DNA from: Peptoniphilus sp034090345
Lineage (GTDB): Bacteria; Bacillota; Clostridia; Tissierellales; Peptoniphilaceae
Length of the DNA: 19,138 bases
Assembly (NCBI RefSeq): GCF_034090345.1
Contig: NZ_JAXDSS010000103.1
Coordinates: 1 to 19,138 of the forward strand
Direction: 5' to 3'
Part shown: positions 1-7,180 of the stretch, piece by piece
Position numbering within the stretch: the stretch's first letter is position 1
How the letters are laid out: each line of letters opens with the position of its first letter
Notes under the pieces: generated by a model
Database searches by the model: none
Seen by the model: the letters and a program-made list of their open reading frames with translations, nothing else
Told to the model about the DNA's origin: nothing
Made by a program: the position numbers and the translations under genes

Positions 1-79
1 TCCTTATATATTCTCTTTTGTTATTAGTTTTTTTGAGTTCTACTTCTAATTCTTGAATTTGTTTTTGTATATCTTTCAT
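1..79 (-). CDS. N-terminal fragment of an unidentified coiled-coil protein (cut by window edge)
   Basis: An ATG at 79-77 opens a frame that runs without a stop to the left edge of the window, about 26 codons. The product is rich in Lys, Glu and Gln and begins MKDIQKQIQELEVELKK, with hydrophobic residues spaced as in a coiled coil. No clear Shine-Dalgarno sequence precedes the ATG. A TATAAT hexamer sits only 6 bases upstream of it, so either the true start differs or the gene is read from a leaderless-like transcript. The family cannot be named from so few residues, and the frame could also be chance in AT-rich DNA. Confidence 0.35.
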   Translation of the reverse strand, partial: MKDIQKQIQELEVELKKTNNKREYIR

Positions 80-348
80 AATATTATTATACTACATTAA
101 ATCACACAATTGTATCTATTGTTTAACGGATATTAGTATAAAATATAAATTGCTAGAAACAATTTACACTAAAGACAAAACATTATTTGAACATTGGTGT
201 TTGAAGATGAGAAAGCTAATTCTTTAATTCCAAGTTTTATAAATATAAAAACTTATACAGTTAAAAACATCTTAGTCTAAAAAGCAAATTTGTTGTATAT
301 ATAAATTTTTGTAATACCACTATATATAATTTAAGTGCTTTACTTAAC

Positions 349-1713
349 TTAAATACTTTTAAGTTTGTTACCCAATCTTGAGAAACGCTTTATGTAGTAT
401 ACTATATATATGAACGCTGTTATCCCCCATGATATGGGATAACATGATAATACTGTTATAAGAGTAGGGTTAAGCGGAACTATGAATAAAACCCACAAAA
501 TTCTTGAAATGCAAGTTCCCAAAAGAGTTATTACCATAGGCCTAAATGTATCTCCCGTTCCTCGTATCGCTCCAGGCAAGATATCACAAAACACATAAAT
601 AAGATATAACGGAGCAATGAAGTGCATAATTTGCGAAGTAATAAAAATTACATTTTCATCATCAATAAGAAGTTGCGCAAAAATTTCACTACAGAAATAT
701 AAAACGCAACTCACTACTGATATTGAGGTCAATGCCATAATTAATCCCACTCTCACACCATTTCTTGCTCTTTCGTACTTCTGTGCACCATAATTTTGAG
801 CAACAAAAGTTGCCACTGCAACAGAAAAAGCATCAGATATAGCCCATATAAGAAAATCTAATTTCCCACAAACAGCCCAAGCGGCAATGCTATCAACTCC
901 TATACTATTTATGCTAGCTTGAACTATAGTGTTGGAGAGTGGATACAAAACGGATTGTATTCCTATTGGTAATCCCAACTTAAAGATTTCTATTACATGA
1001 ATTTTATGAAATCTTAGATTCTTAAAGCTTATTTGGCAAGGCAATTTAGTTTTTGTTAATGCCACTACAATCAAAACAGTGCTTAGACATTGAGAAAAAA
1101 CAGTAGCAATTGCTGCTCCCACAACACCTAATCTAAAAAATGCTACAAAAATCAAATCTAAAATTACATTAAGAAAATTAGCTGCGATTAAAAAATAAAA
1201 AGGTGTTTTAGAATTTCCAAGCGCTCTCAATATACCGGCTCCCACATTATAGAGCATAGATACAACTATCCCCGAAAAATAAATAAAGATATATCTCTGT
1301 GCATCAGTTACAATTTCATTTGGAACACGAATGGCTTTTATAGCAAATGGTGACAAAATACAGCCAATTATAGTCAATGCTATCCCCCCGACAAAAGCAA
1401 ACAACATAGCATTATGACTTGCATCTGACACCTCTTTATTCTTTTTTGCCCCATAATATTGAGAAATAATAATTGTTGCCCCTGATGCAAGTCCAGCAAA
1501 AAAATTGATCGGCATTTTTGTTAATGTGAATACAGATTCTATTGATGCTAATGCTTCTTTACCTGCAAATCTTCCGATAATAATCGCATCTACAGTCGTA
1601 TAGAGCGATTGAAACAAAGTCCCCAGAAAAATCGGCATTGCAAATTGCAGCATAATCTTCCATACTGTTCCTTCTGTTAAATTAAATTTTTGCAAAAATT
1701 TTTTTGTCTCCAT
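349..1713 (-). CDS. MATE-family multidrug/cation antiporter
   Basis: The product is about 454 residues, the usual size for MATE transporters, and is hydrophobic throughout with about twelve membrane segments in two similar halves. The N-terminal part matches the family style: an amphipathic start, then a segment containing LQFAMPIFLGTLFQSLYTTV and then DAIIIGRFAGKEALASI. Such proteins export drugs or other organic cations in exchange for Na+ or H+; the substrate cannot be read from sequence. A GTG at 1722 would add three residues, but it lies only 2 bases from the GGGAG motif. The ATG at 1713 is 11 bases from that motif and is preferred. The gene stands alone, with a regulator gene upstream on the same strand but 474 bases away. 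A palindrome overlaps its likely -10 box. Confidence 0.9.
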   Translation of the reverse strand: METKKFLQKFNLTEGTVWKIMLQFAMPIFLGTLFQSLYTTVDAIIIGRFAGKEALASIESVFTLTKMPINFFAGLASGATIIISQYYGAKKNKEVSDASHNAMLFAFVGGIALTIIGCILSPFAIKAIRVPNEIVTDAQRYIFIYFSGIVVSMLYNVGAGILRALGNSKTPFYFLIAANFLNVILDLIFVAFFRLGVVGAAIATVFSQCLSTVLIVVALTKTKLPCQISFKNLRFHKIHVIEIFKLGLPIGIQSVLYPLSNTIVQASINSIGVDSIAAWAVCGKLDFLIWAISDAFSVAVATFVAQNYGAQKYERARNGVRVGLIMALTSISVVSCVLYFCSEIFAQLLIDDENVIFITSQIMHFIAPLYLIYVFCDILPGAIRGTGDTFRPMVITLLGTCISRILWVLFIVPLNPTLITVLSCYPISWGITAFIYIVYYIKRFSRLGNKLKSI

Positions 1714-1767
1714 AACATACACTACTCCCGTTTATTTTTGAAGTTAATACTATTACTCAATTTAAAT

Positions 1768-1786
1768 ATCTCTCAAAGAGATTATA
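1768..1786 (-). promoter_or_regulatory. Candidate -10 box with overlapping palindrome upstream of the MATE gene
   Basis: On the minus strand a TATAAT hexamer (1786-1781) has TTTATG at a 17-base spacing, a weak -35. The palindrome ATCTCT-CAA-AGAGAT (1768-1782) overlaps the downstream edge of the -10 box. This is where a repressor could block RNA polymerase, so it may be the operator controlling the efflux gene. The assignment is inferred from position and symmetry only. Confidence 0.3.
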
Positions 1787-1931
1787 GCTATTCTAAAACA
1801 CTTCATAAACCACAAATATAGTTATTGTATATTTATGGTATTAAAGTTTATTCTTACTATCTTGTCATTAATTAATGTAAAATTATTCACTGCCTATATA
1901 TGAATTTGCTTTTTAATAAATGTATTGTATC

Positions 1932-1968
1932 AAAAAAGACGAGAATCTTTAGTTTTCTCGTCTTTTTC
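1932..1968. terminator. Strong bidirectional hairpin terminator
   Basis: The arms at 1933-1945 and 1955-1967 (AAAAAGACGAGAA and its exact reverse complement) form a 13-pair stem around a 9-base loop. The stem is flanked by A and T runs, so it can terminate transcription in either direction. On the minus strand it would end transcripts of the Crp/Fnr regulator, although it lies about 220 bases past that stop codon. Confidence 0.75.
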
Positions 1969-2187
1969 TACTTCTAGAAGCTTTTAAAACTGTTCATTCC
2001 GTCTTTTAAAGACTATACTATTTTTTGTAGTCTCGCTGATTTACAATGACCATTCTACTCATAATAATTAAAACTACACTAACTTTATTATAATATAATA
2101 TTACTAAAAAATTTTATTCTTCATAATCTCTTTCTCAAATCGATTATTATTAATTTAGTTTAACATCGTTAATTTTTATTTTCTTTA

Positions 2188-2853
2188 TTATATCAATTTT
2201 TTTAACTCTTCTATATTTTTAATTCCTATCTTACCTCTTGAAAGGCTTATTATGTTTTTATCTTGCAGTGTATTTAAACTTCTTGAAACAACTTCCCTTG
2301 CCGAGCCTATATCTTTTGCAATGTCTCCATGCGTTAAACTAAGCACATCAGAATTCTGTCTTTCTCTTTCTTCTAAAAGTTTATTCAAAAGACGTTTCTC
2401 TAATGGCACAAACATCATACTTTGCATTAAATTAAATGCATTTTGATATTTATCCTTTGCTATTTCCAAAAAGAATATTTTAACTTCACTATATTTTTCA
2501 GAAAGTTTTTTTATACACTCCACATCAATCACTAAAATTTGAGCATCTTCAGTTGCCTCTATATAAAAATTTTGATTTAAATCATCTATGATACAAGCTC
2601 CCGACATTATGCACATACTATCTTCCACAAGTTTATTCAATGTCACATCTCTTCCATCTTCAGATAACACATAACCTCTTAGCTTGCCATTTATTACATA
2701 GAGTATACCCGTGCAGACAGTTCTTCCCCCATGCACTAAATCACCTTTTTCACAGTTATTACAAAGGGTACTTTCAACTATACAATTTTGTTCATATTCT
2801 GTTAACATTTCCCAAAAGGGAAATTTCTGTTTAAATATTTTTTTAGTATCCAT
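2188..2853 (-). CDS. Crp/Fnr-family transcriptional regulator
   Basis: The 221-residue product has an N-terminal cyclic-nucleotide-binding-like beta barrel (about residues 25-115). A long dimer helix follows, then a C-terminal winged helix-turn-helix around residues 172-212, containing HGDIAKDIGSAREVVSRSL, typical of this family. It likely senses redox state, oxygen, nitric oxide or a small molecule and binds a palindromic DNA site. Cysteines at 24, 31, 34, 47, 81, 87 and 113, including a C-x2-C pair, could serve as a sensor. The ATG at 2865 would add four residues, but its own bases form the GAGG ribosome binding site. The ATG at 2853, six bases after GAGG, is the better start. The gene is monocistronic, and its targets are not evident from this window. 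Confidence 0.85.
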   Translation of the reverse strand: MDTKKIFKQKFPFWEMLTEYEQNCIVESTLCNNCEKGDLVHGGRTVCTGILYVINGKLRGYVLSEDGRDVTLNKLVEDSMCIMSGACIIDDLNQNFYIEATEDAQILVIDVECIKKLSEKYSEVKIFFLEIAKDKYQNAFNLMQSMMFVPLEKRLLNKLLEERERQNSDVLSLTHGDIAKDIGSAREVVSRSLNTLQDKNIISLSRGKIGIKNIEELKKLI

Positions 2854-2986
2854 ATCAAACCTCATTCAAATATATGAGTTAAATTCTAAATATACACTTA
2901 TTAAATGCTTTTTCTTTTTATATTTACTATATTAACATGAAAATAATTATATTAGAAAGTATCTATAATAATTAAAAATAAATTTT

Positions 2987-3011
2987 AAAGGCACTAAATT
3001 CCAGTACCTTT
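2987..3011 (-). terminator. Terminator after thiD
   Basis: The arms AAAGGTACT and AGTGCCTTT, read on the minus strand, form a nine-pair stem with one U-G wobble and a seven-base loop. The hairpin starts nine bases after the thiD stop and is followed by an AT-rich tail with a T5 run. It separates the arginase-thiD unit from the Crp/Fnr gene. Confidence 0.6.
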
Positions 3012-3019
3012 ACTTCGCT

Positions 3020-3805
3020 CTATTCAGAAATAAAATATCCGTGATCTAACGGGCCACTTCCTTTACCCAAATCCATCTTTCTCATCAGTAGATTATTTAA
3101 ATATAGTTTTGCCATATATATTGAGTCTTTAAGTGAATTTCCTTTAGCTAAATTCGAAGCTATGGCTGATGAAAGTGTACATCCGGTTCCATGTGTATTT
3201 TTATTATCTATTTTTTCTCCTCTAAACCAATTTTCAGTTCCATCATATAACAAATCATCACAACTGCTATCCAAGTGTCCACCTTTTACCAACACTGCCA
3301 CGTGTGACTTTTCATATATCAACTTCGCTGAAGTAAGCATGTCCTCTTTACTTTTTATTTTCTTTTCAGATAAAACTTCTGCCTCTTTTAAATTCGGAGT
3401 TATCAAATCAGCTATTGGAAATAATTTATTTTCTAGTGCACTCACTGCCCCTGATTTAATTAAATTTGAACCACTTGTCGCCACCATAACTGGGTCCACT
3501 ACAATATTCTTTGCAGAATATTTTTTTAAATTTTTCACTATCACTTCAATCAATTCAGAATTTGAAACCATTCCTATTTTTACAGCATCTGGAAATATAT
3601 CTTCTAACACACATTTCAACTGCTCATCCAAAATTTCCGGACTGACTTCTAATACTTTTCTAACTCCTGTAGTGTTCTGAGCTGTTATCGCTGTTATACA
3701 ACTCATCCCATACACTCCGTTTGAAATCATAGTCTTTAAATCAGCTTGTATTCCTGCTCCTCCGCTTGAATCACTTCCGGCTATAGTAAGTACTTTCTTT
3801 CTCAT
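3020..3805 (-). CDS. thiD: Hydroxymethylpyrimidine/phosphomethylpyrimidine kinase
   Basis: The 261-residue product is full length for ThiD. This ribokinase-fold enzyme phosphorylates hydroxymethylpyrimidine (HMP) twice on the way to thiamin diphosphate. Visible signatures are the N-terminal substrate loop (AGSDSSGGAGIQADLKT, from residue 9), DPVMVATSG near 104-112, and the ATP and anion-hole motif HGTGCTLSSA at 205-214 with the expected catalytic Cys209. GAGGAG lies five bases before the ATG. The gene begins 20 bases after the arginase stop, so the two are probably co-transcribed although no metabolic link is obvious. No other thiamin biosynthesis gene is present, which suggests salvage of the pyrimidine moiety. 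Some ThiD homologues act as pyridoxal kinases, so vitamin B6 salvage is the main alternative. Confidence 0.88.
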   Translation of the reverse strand: MRKKVLTIAGSDSSGGAGIQADLKTMISNGVYGMSCITAITAQNTTGVRKVLEVSPEILDEQLKCVLEDIFPDAVKIGMVSNSELIEVIVKNLKKYSAKNIVVDPVMVATSGSNLIKSGAVSALENKLFPIADLITPNLKEAEVLSEKKIKSKEDMLTSAKLIYEKSHVAVLVKGGHLDSSCDDLLYDGTENWFRGEKIDNKNTHGTGCTLSSAIASNLAKGNSLKDSIYMAKLYLNNLLMRKMDLGKGSGPLDHGYFISE

Positions 3806-3825
3806 AATAACTCCTCAAAATTAAT

Positions 3826-4719
3826 CTATAATCTAACTTCTCCTAACCCTGCACAAATAAGTTCAATTAATAACTCTGTCGTTTTATTATCATAATCATA
3901 CAACGGATTTAACTCTACAAATTCCAAACTCAAAACTTTTCCTGAAGCGTGACATTTCTCCAAACCAAGTCTTGCCTCTCTAAAATTAAGCCCTCCAAAT
4001 AGATGAATTCCTGTTCCTGGTGCAAGCATTGGATCTAAGCAGTCTACATCAAATGAAACGTGCACTCCGTCTGTATCTTTTAGATACTCCAAGGTTTCGT
4101 CCATAACTCTTCCAATTCCAAGCTCATCAATATCTGCTATAGTATAGCATTTTATATTCTTATCCTTTAAAATTTCCTTTTCGCCATTATCTAAATCTCT
4201 AAGGCCCACATAAACTATATTTTTTGGATTTAAAGTTAAGTTTCCACCAACAACCTTTAATCTCTCATCTCCCATTCCGATTAAAGCTGCTATAGGCATT
4301 CCATGTATATTCCCCGACGGAGAAGTTTCTGTTGTGTTTATATCTGCATGAGCATCAAAATATATTAGCCCAGCATTTGGATAATTATTCAACACACCTT
4401 TCATAGTTCCAAGAACTGTTGTATGGTCGCCCCCTATTACTAAAGGCAATCTACCTTCTTCCATTTCATTTTTTACACTTTCAGAAAGAGTATATAGTTG
4501 TTCTAAAATCATATCTAAATGATTTAAATTGTCTTCTGATTTTTCTAATTTATATCCATTTGGAATATCTAAGTTAAAATCTCTATCTATATTTAATCCA
4601 AGTCTTTTTATTTTATCTATCAGACCAAGCAATCTAAGTGTGTCAGGCGCAAATCTAGAACCTTGACGTACTCCACCCATATCAAGTGGCGCACCTATTA
4701 CAGAAATATTTTTATTCAT
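3826..4719 (-). CDS. rocF: Arginase (ureohydrolase family)
   Basis: Arginase hydrolyses L-arginine to ornithine and urea with a two-Mn2+ centre. From the chosen start the product is 297 residues, close to Bacillus arginases of about 300. All expected metal ligands are visible: H99 (GGDHT), D122, H124 and D126 (DAHADIN), and D224 and D226 (SFDVDCLDP). H139 (NIHGMP) and E269 (EFVELNP) match the catalytic His and Glu. The ATG at 4758 would add 13 residues, but GGGAG stands five bases before the ATG at 4719, which also matches family length. thiD follows 20 bases downstream. The enzyme would let the cell use arginine as a nitrogen source. Agmatinase is a less likely alternative, because the N-terminal and GNIHGMP regions look arginase-like. 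Confidence 0.88.
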   Translation of the reverse strand: MNKNISVIGAPLDMGGVRQGSRFAPDTLRLLGLIDKIKRLGLNIDRDFNLDIPNGYKLEKSEDNLNHLDMILEQLYTLSESVKNEMEEGRLPLVIGGDHTTVLGTMKGVLNNYPNAGLIYFDAHADINTTETSPSGNIHGMPIAALIGMGDERLKVVGGNLTLNPKNIVYVGLRDLDNGEKEILKDKNIKCYTIADIDELGIGRVMDETLEYLKDTDGVHVSFDVDCLDPMLAPGTGIHLFGGLNFREARLGLEKCHASGKVLSLEFVELNPLYDYDNKTTELLIELICAGLGEVRL

Positions 4720-4841
4720 AATTTCTCCCTTTTTCATTATTTTATAATTATACAACAATTCCTATAGAAATATACCTAAACTCACTCTCTATACTCAGTT
4801 ATTTTAATTTTTCTAAGGGTATCTTTTAAAAGAGGTGAATT

Positions 4842-5282
4842 ATGTATTTAGAAGATTATTTTGTTGGACAAACATTTAATATAGATGCCGTTAAAATTAC
4901 AGAGGAACATATTTTAGAACATGCTAAAAAATATGACCCTCGCCCTTTTCATTTAGATAAATCTGTTGCCAAGAAGACAAGGTTTAAAAAACTTTTTGCT
5001 TCTGGATTAATGACCTTAAATGTATGTTGGGGAGAGTGGGTTAAAACTAAAATCGATGAAAAAGGAGTTATCGCCGGTATTGGAATGGACAACATACGAT
5101 GGTTGGCTCCTGTATTTGCTGATGATGAGTTACATTCCACATTGACTGTATCTGAAATCACTCCTTCAGAGAAAAATCCTCATGGAGTTGTAAAATTTGA
5201 TATGGTTTCTATGAATCAAAATGATGAAATTGTACTAACCCTTACTGCCATTGTTTTAATTGCCAAGAATCCATCTATATAA
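4842..5282 (+). CDS. MaoC-like acyl dehydratase (hot-dog fold)
   Basis: The 146-residue product is a single hot-dog domain of the MaoC/(R)-specific enoyl-CoA hydratase type. The hydratase motif is visible as YDPRPFHLDKSVAKKT with candidate catalytic D32 and H37, followed by the conserved turn FASGLMT (52-58). Proteins of this kind hydrate 2-enoyl-CoA esters or act on related acyl thioesters; the substrate here is unknown. GAGGTG lies four bases before the ATG. The gene is divergent from arginase and followed, after a hairpin, by an ECF-transporter gene on the same strand. Confidence 0.82.
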   Translation: MYLEDYFVGQTFNIDAVKITEEHILEHAKKYDPRPFHLDKSVAKKTRFKKLFASGLMTLNVCWGEWVKTKIDEKGVIAGIGMDNIRWLAPVFADDELHSTLTVSEITPSEKNPHGVVKFDMVSMNQNDEIVLTLTAIVLIAKNPSI

Positions 5283-5286
5283 AGTA

Positions 5287-5315
5287 TTGTAAAAAATCGT
5301 TAACCTCCATATAAT
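5287..5315 (+). promoter_or_regulatory. Candidate sigma-A promoter for the ECF S-component gene
   Basis: TTGTAA (5287-5292) and TATAAT (5310-5315) are separated by exactly 17 bases, close to the housekeeping consensus. The box begins just after the stop of the preceding dehydratase gene. A start around 5322 would give a leader of about 20 bases that excludes the left arm of the overlapping hairpin. Confidence 0.5.
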
Positions 5316-5342
5316 TATAATATAATTACTTGGAGGTTTTTT
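5302..5342 (+). terminator. Terminator-like hairpin that contains the next gene's ribosome binding site
   Basis: AACCTCCA (5302-5309) is the exact reverse complement of TGGAGGTT (5331-5338), and the right arm continues into a run of six T. As a terminator it would end the dehydratase transcript. The right arm also holds GGAGG (5332-5336), the ribosome binding site for the ATG at 5343. Any transcript entering from upstream would therefore have that site paired, whereas a transcript from the internal promoter would have it free. Confidence 0.55.
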
Positions 5343-5822
5343 ATGAATATTAAGTTATTAACTAGAACTGCCCTTTTTATGGCTATCGTAACCGTAACTA
5401 CTATGGTTATAAATATTCCAATCCCGGCCACTAAAGGGTATGTTAACGCGTCTGAAATAGCCGTATTTTTGGCTGCAGCTCTTTTACCATTTGCATATAA
5501 TACATTTGCTGCCGGAGCCGGCTGTGCACTCGCTGATATCTTGCTTGGATATAGTCTTTATGCTCCTGCAACTTTAGTTATAAAAGCAATTGAAGCTTTC
5601 ATCGCATTTAAACTTCTTAAAAAGTTTAAGCTCAATCCTTTTGTAGCTTTTGGTATAGCTTGTCTATTTATGCCAGCTGGATATTTTTTATATGAATTTG
5701 GAATATTGAGATACACTTACGAAACAGCTCTTGCTGCTTTGATTCCAAATTTATTACAAGGTCTTTTCGGTGCAATTGGCGCAGGAATTGTATATCCTTT
5801 CTTAAAAAAATTATCTATTTAA
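5343..5822 (+). CDS. ECF transporter S component (substrate-binding membrane subunit)
   Basis: The 159-residue product is almost entirely hydrophobic, with five or six membrane segments, as in S components of energy-coupling factor vitamin transporters. The pattern GYVNASEIAVFLAAALLP (residues 32-49), then ALADILLGYSLYAPATLVIK (62-81), resembles the ECF-ribofla_trS1 group (PF07155), which serves several vitamins. Such proteins bind the vitamin and dock on a shared EcfA-EcfA'-EcfT module, which is not in this window. Nearby thiD makes hydroxymethylpyrimidine or pyridoxine the likeliest cargo, but this is inference from proximity. Its GGAGG site sits six bases before the ATG inside a hairpin. 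Confidence 0.8.
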   Translation: MNIKLLTRTALFMAIVTVTTMVINIPIPATKGYVNASEIAVFLAAALLPFAYNTFAAGAGCALADILLGYSLYAPATLVIKAIEAFIAFKLLKKFKLNPFVAFGIACLFMPAGYFLYEFGILRYTYETALAALIPNLLQGLFGAIGAGIVYPFLKKLSI

Positions 5823-5833
5823 GATTTATTTAC

Positions 5834-5861
5834 AAAAAACCGACGATTGCCCGTCGGATTT
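5834..5861. terminator. Shared terminator between the ECF gene and hisS
   Basis: CCGACG (5840-5845) and CGTCGG (5852-5857) form a GC-rich six-pair stem with a six-base loop. On the minus strand it is followed by six T and lies just past the hisS stop. On the plus strand it is followed by ATTTTATT after the ECF gene stop. It therefore serves both converging genes, more strongly for hisS. Confidence 0.8.
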
Positions 5862-5863
5862 TA

Positions 5864-7171
5864 TTACTTTAATTTTTCTATTATTTGTTCTATTGTTAAA
5901 CTTTCTTGTTCTTGCTTTGCCATATCCTTGATAGCATATTTCCCCGTTTGTACTTCATTTTCTCCAACTACAATTGTGTATGGGATATTTAAAGCATCAG
6001 CATACTTAAATTTCTTTCCAAGCTTAGCTTTTTCTGTATAGACAGTTGTAGCTATGCCTGCTTCTTGTAATTTTGCAGCAAGTTTTATGCTGTCCATTTC
6101 ATATTCATCCATAGGAATTACCATTACATCTGTTAAGCTTTCTCTCTTTGCTTCAATTATATTTGCTTGATTTAATTGATAGAAAAGTCTTGATAATCCT
6201 ATTGAAATACCAACTCCCGGAAGTTTCTTATCTGTGTAGTAACTTGCAAGGTTTTCATATCTTCCCCCTGAACAAACCGAACCTATTTCAGGATAGTTTA
6301 CAAGTTCTGTTTCATAAACCGTTCCTGTATAATAATCCAGTCCTCTTGCAACTTTTAGATCAACTCTATAATTTGTCTCTGGAACTCCATATCCACCAAT
6401 ACAATCTATTACAGTAGTTAATTCTGAAACTCCCTCTTTAAAACTTTCATTTTCAATACCTAAATTTTCAAGCTGTTTTATAATTTCTTTATTAGTACCT
6501 TCTATTGTGATGAAGTTCAAAATTTTATCGGCATTTTCTTCAGAAACTCCTACCTCTAAAAGCTCAGCTTTAACTTTATCAATACCTACTTTATCCAACT
6601 TGTCTACAGTTCTAAGCACAGAAACTGTATCTTCTATTGCTAGTTCTTTATAAAATCCATTTAATATTTTTCTGTTGTTTAGCTTTACTACAAACTCATC
6701 AAATCCCAATTCTTTAAATGTGTGGTATATTACAACAGGGAATTCAGCATCATTTAAAATGCTGAGCTTTTCATTTCCTATCGTATCAATATCACATTGG
6801 TAAAACTCTCTAAATCTTCCTTTTTGCGCCTTTTCTCCACGATATACCTTTCCTATTTGATATCTCTTAAATGGAAAAGACAAATCATTGAAATGTTCTA
6901 CTGTATATCTTGCCAATGGAACTGTCAAATCAAATCTAAGAGACATATCCGTGTCTCCCTTTTGGAATCTATAGATTTGTTTTTCTGTCTCTCCACCACC
7001 CTTCGCAAGAAGTACTTCACTCTTTTCAATTACCGGAGTATCCAATGGCAAAAATCCATACTTCTCGTAGTTTCTCTTTATCGTGTCCAACATCTCATTA
7101 AAAAGTATTTGTTCTCTCGGCAACAATTCCATAAATCCTGGAAGTGTTGAAGGCTTTACTATATCTGTCAT
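5864..7171 (-). CDS. hisS: Histidyl-tRNA synthetase
   Basis: The 435-residue product is a class II aminoacyl-tRNA synthetase that charges tRNA-His. Motif 2 is seen as RYQIGKVYRGEKAQKGRFRE followed by FYQCDID (residues 103-129). The histidine-specific loop is ARGLDYYTGTVYE (275-287), and motif 3 is PGVGISIGLSRLF (318-330). The C-terminal anticodon-binding domain occupies roughly residues 345-435. A purine-rich GGGGGAAG precedes the ATG closely. The gene starts nine bases after the hutG stop, so the two must be co-transcribed. This places tRNA-His charging and histidine breakdown on one message. The downstream hairpin ends the operon. Confidence 0.95.
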   Translation of the reverse strand: MTDIVKPSTLPGFMELLPREQILFNEMLDTIKRNYEKYGFLPLDTPVIEKSEVLLAKGGGETEKQIYRFQKGDTDMSLRFDLTVPLARYTVEHFNDLSFPFKRYQIGKVYRGEKAQKGRFREFYQCDIDTIGNEKLSILNDAEFPVVIYHTFKELGFDEFVVKLNNRKILNGFYKELAIEDTVSVLRTVDKLDKVGIDKVKAELLEVGVSEENADKILNFITIEGTNKEIIKQLENLGIENESFKEGVSELTTVIDCIGGYGVPETNYRVDLKVARGLDYYTGTVYETELVNYPEIGSVCSGGRYENLASYYTDKKLPGVGISIGLSRLFYQLNQANIIEAKRESLTDVMVIPMDEYEMDSIKLAAKLQEAGIATTVYTEKAKLGKKFKYADALNIPYTIVVGENEVQTGKYAIKDMAKQEQESLTIEQIIEKLK

Positions 7172-7180
7172 TTCTTCCCC

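Larger units (their letters stand above)
1714..2187. other. Gene-poor 474-base intergenic region
   Basis: No convincing open frame was seen on either strand. The stretch holds the probable promoter and palindrome for the MATE gene near 1768-1786 and a perfect hairpin at 1933-1967. A weaker inverted repeat (AGACTA/TAGTCT, about 2007-2033) could be another 3' end for the regulator transcript. The rest is AT-rich sequence without a recognised signal. Confidence 0.5.

Noticed and set aside
176..285. Plus-strand frame with a protein-like stretch (VFEDEKANSLIPSFIN) near the left edge
   Set aside because: It is short, closely preceded by a stop, and lacks a ribosome binding site. It may be a gene remnant, but nothing supports a call.
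3162..3680. 172-codon plus-strand frame opposite thiD
   Set aside because: It lies wholly antisense to a clear thiD gene, has no ribosome binding site, and its composition is that expected of a complementary-strand shadow.
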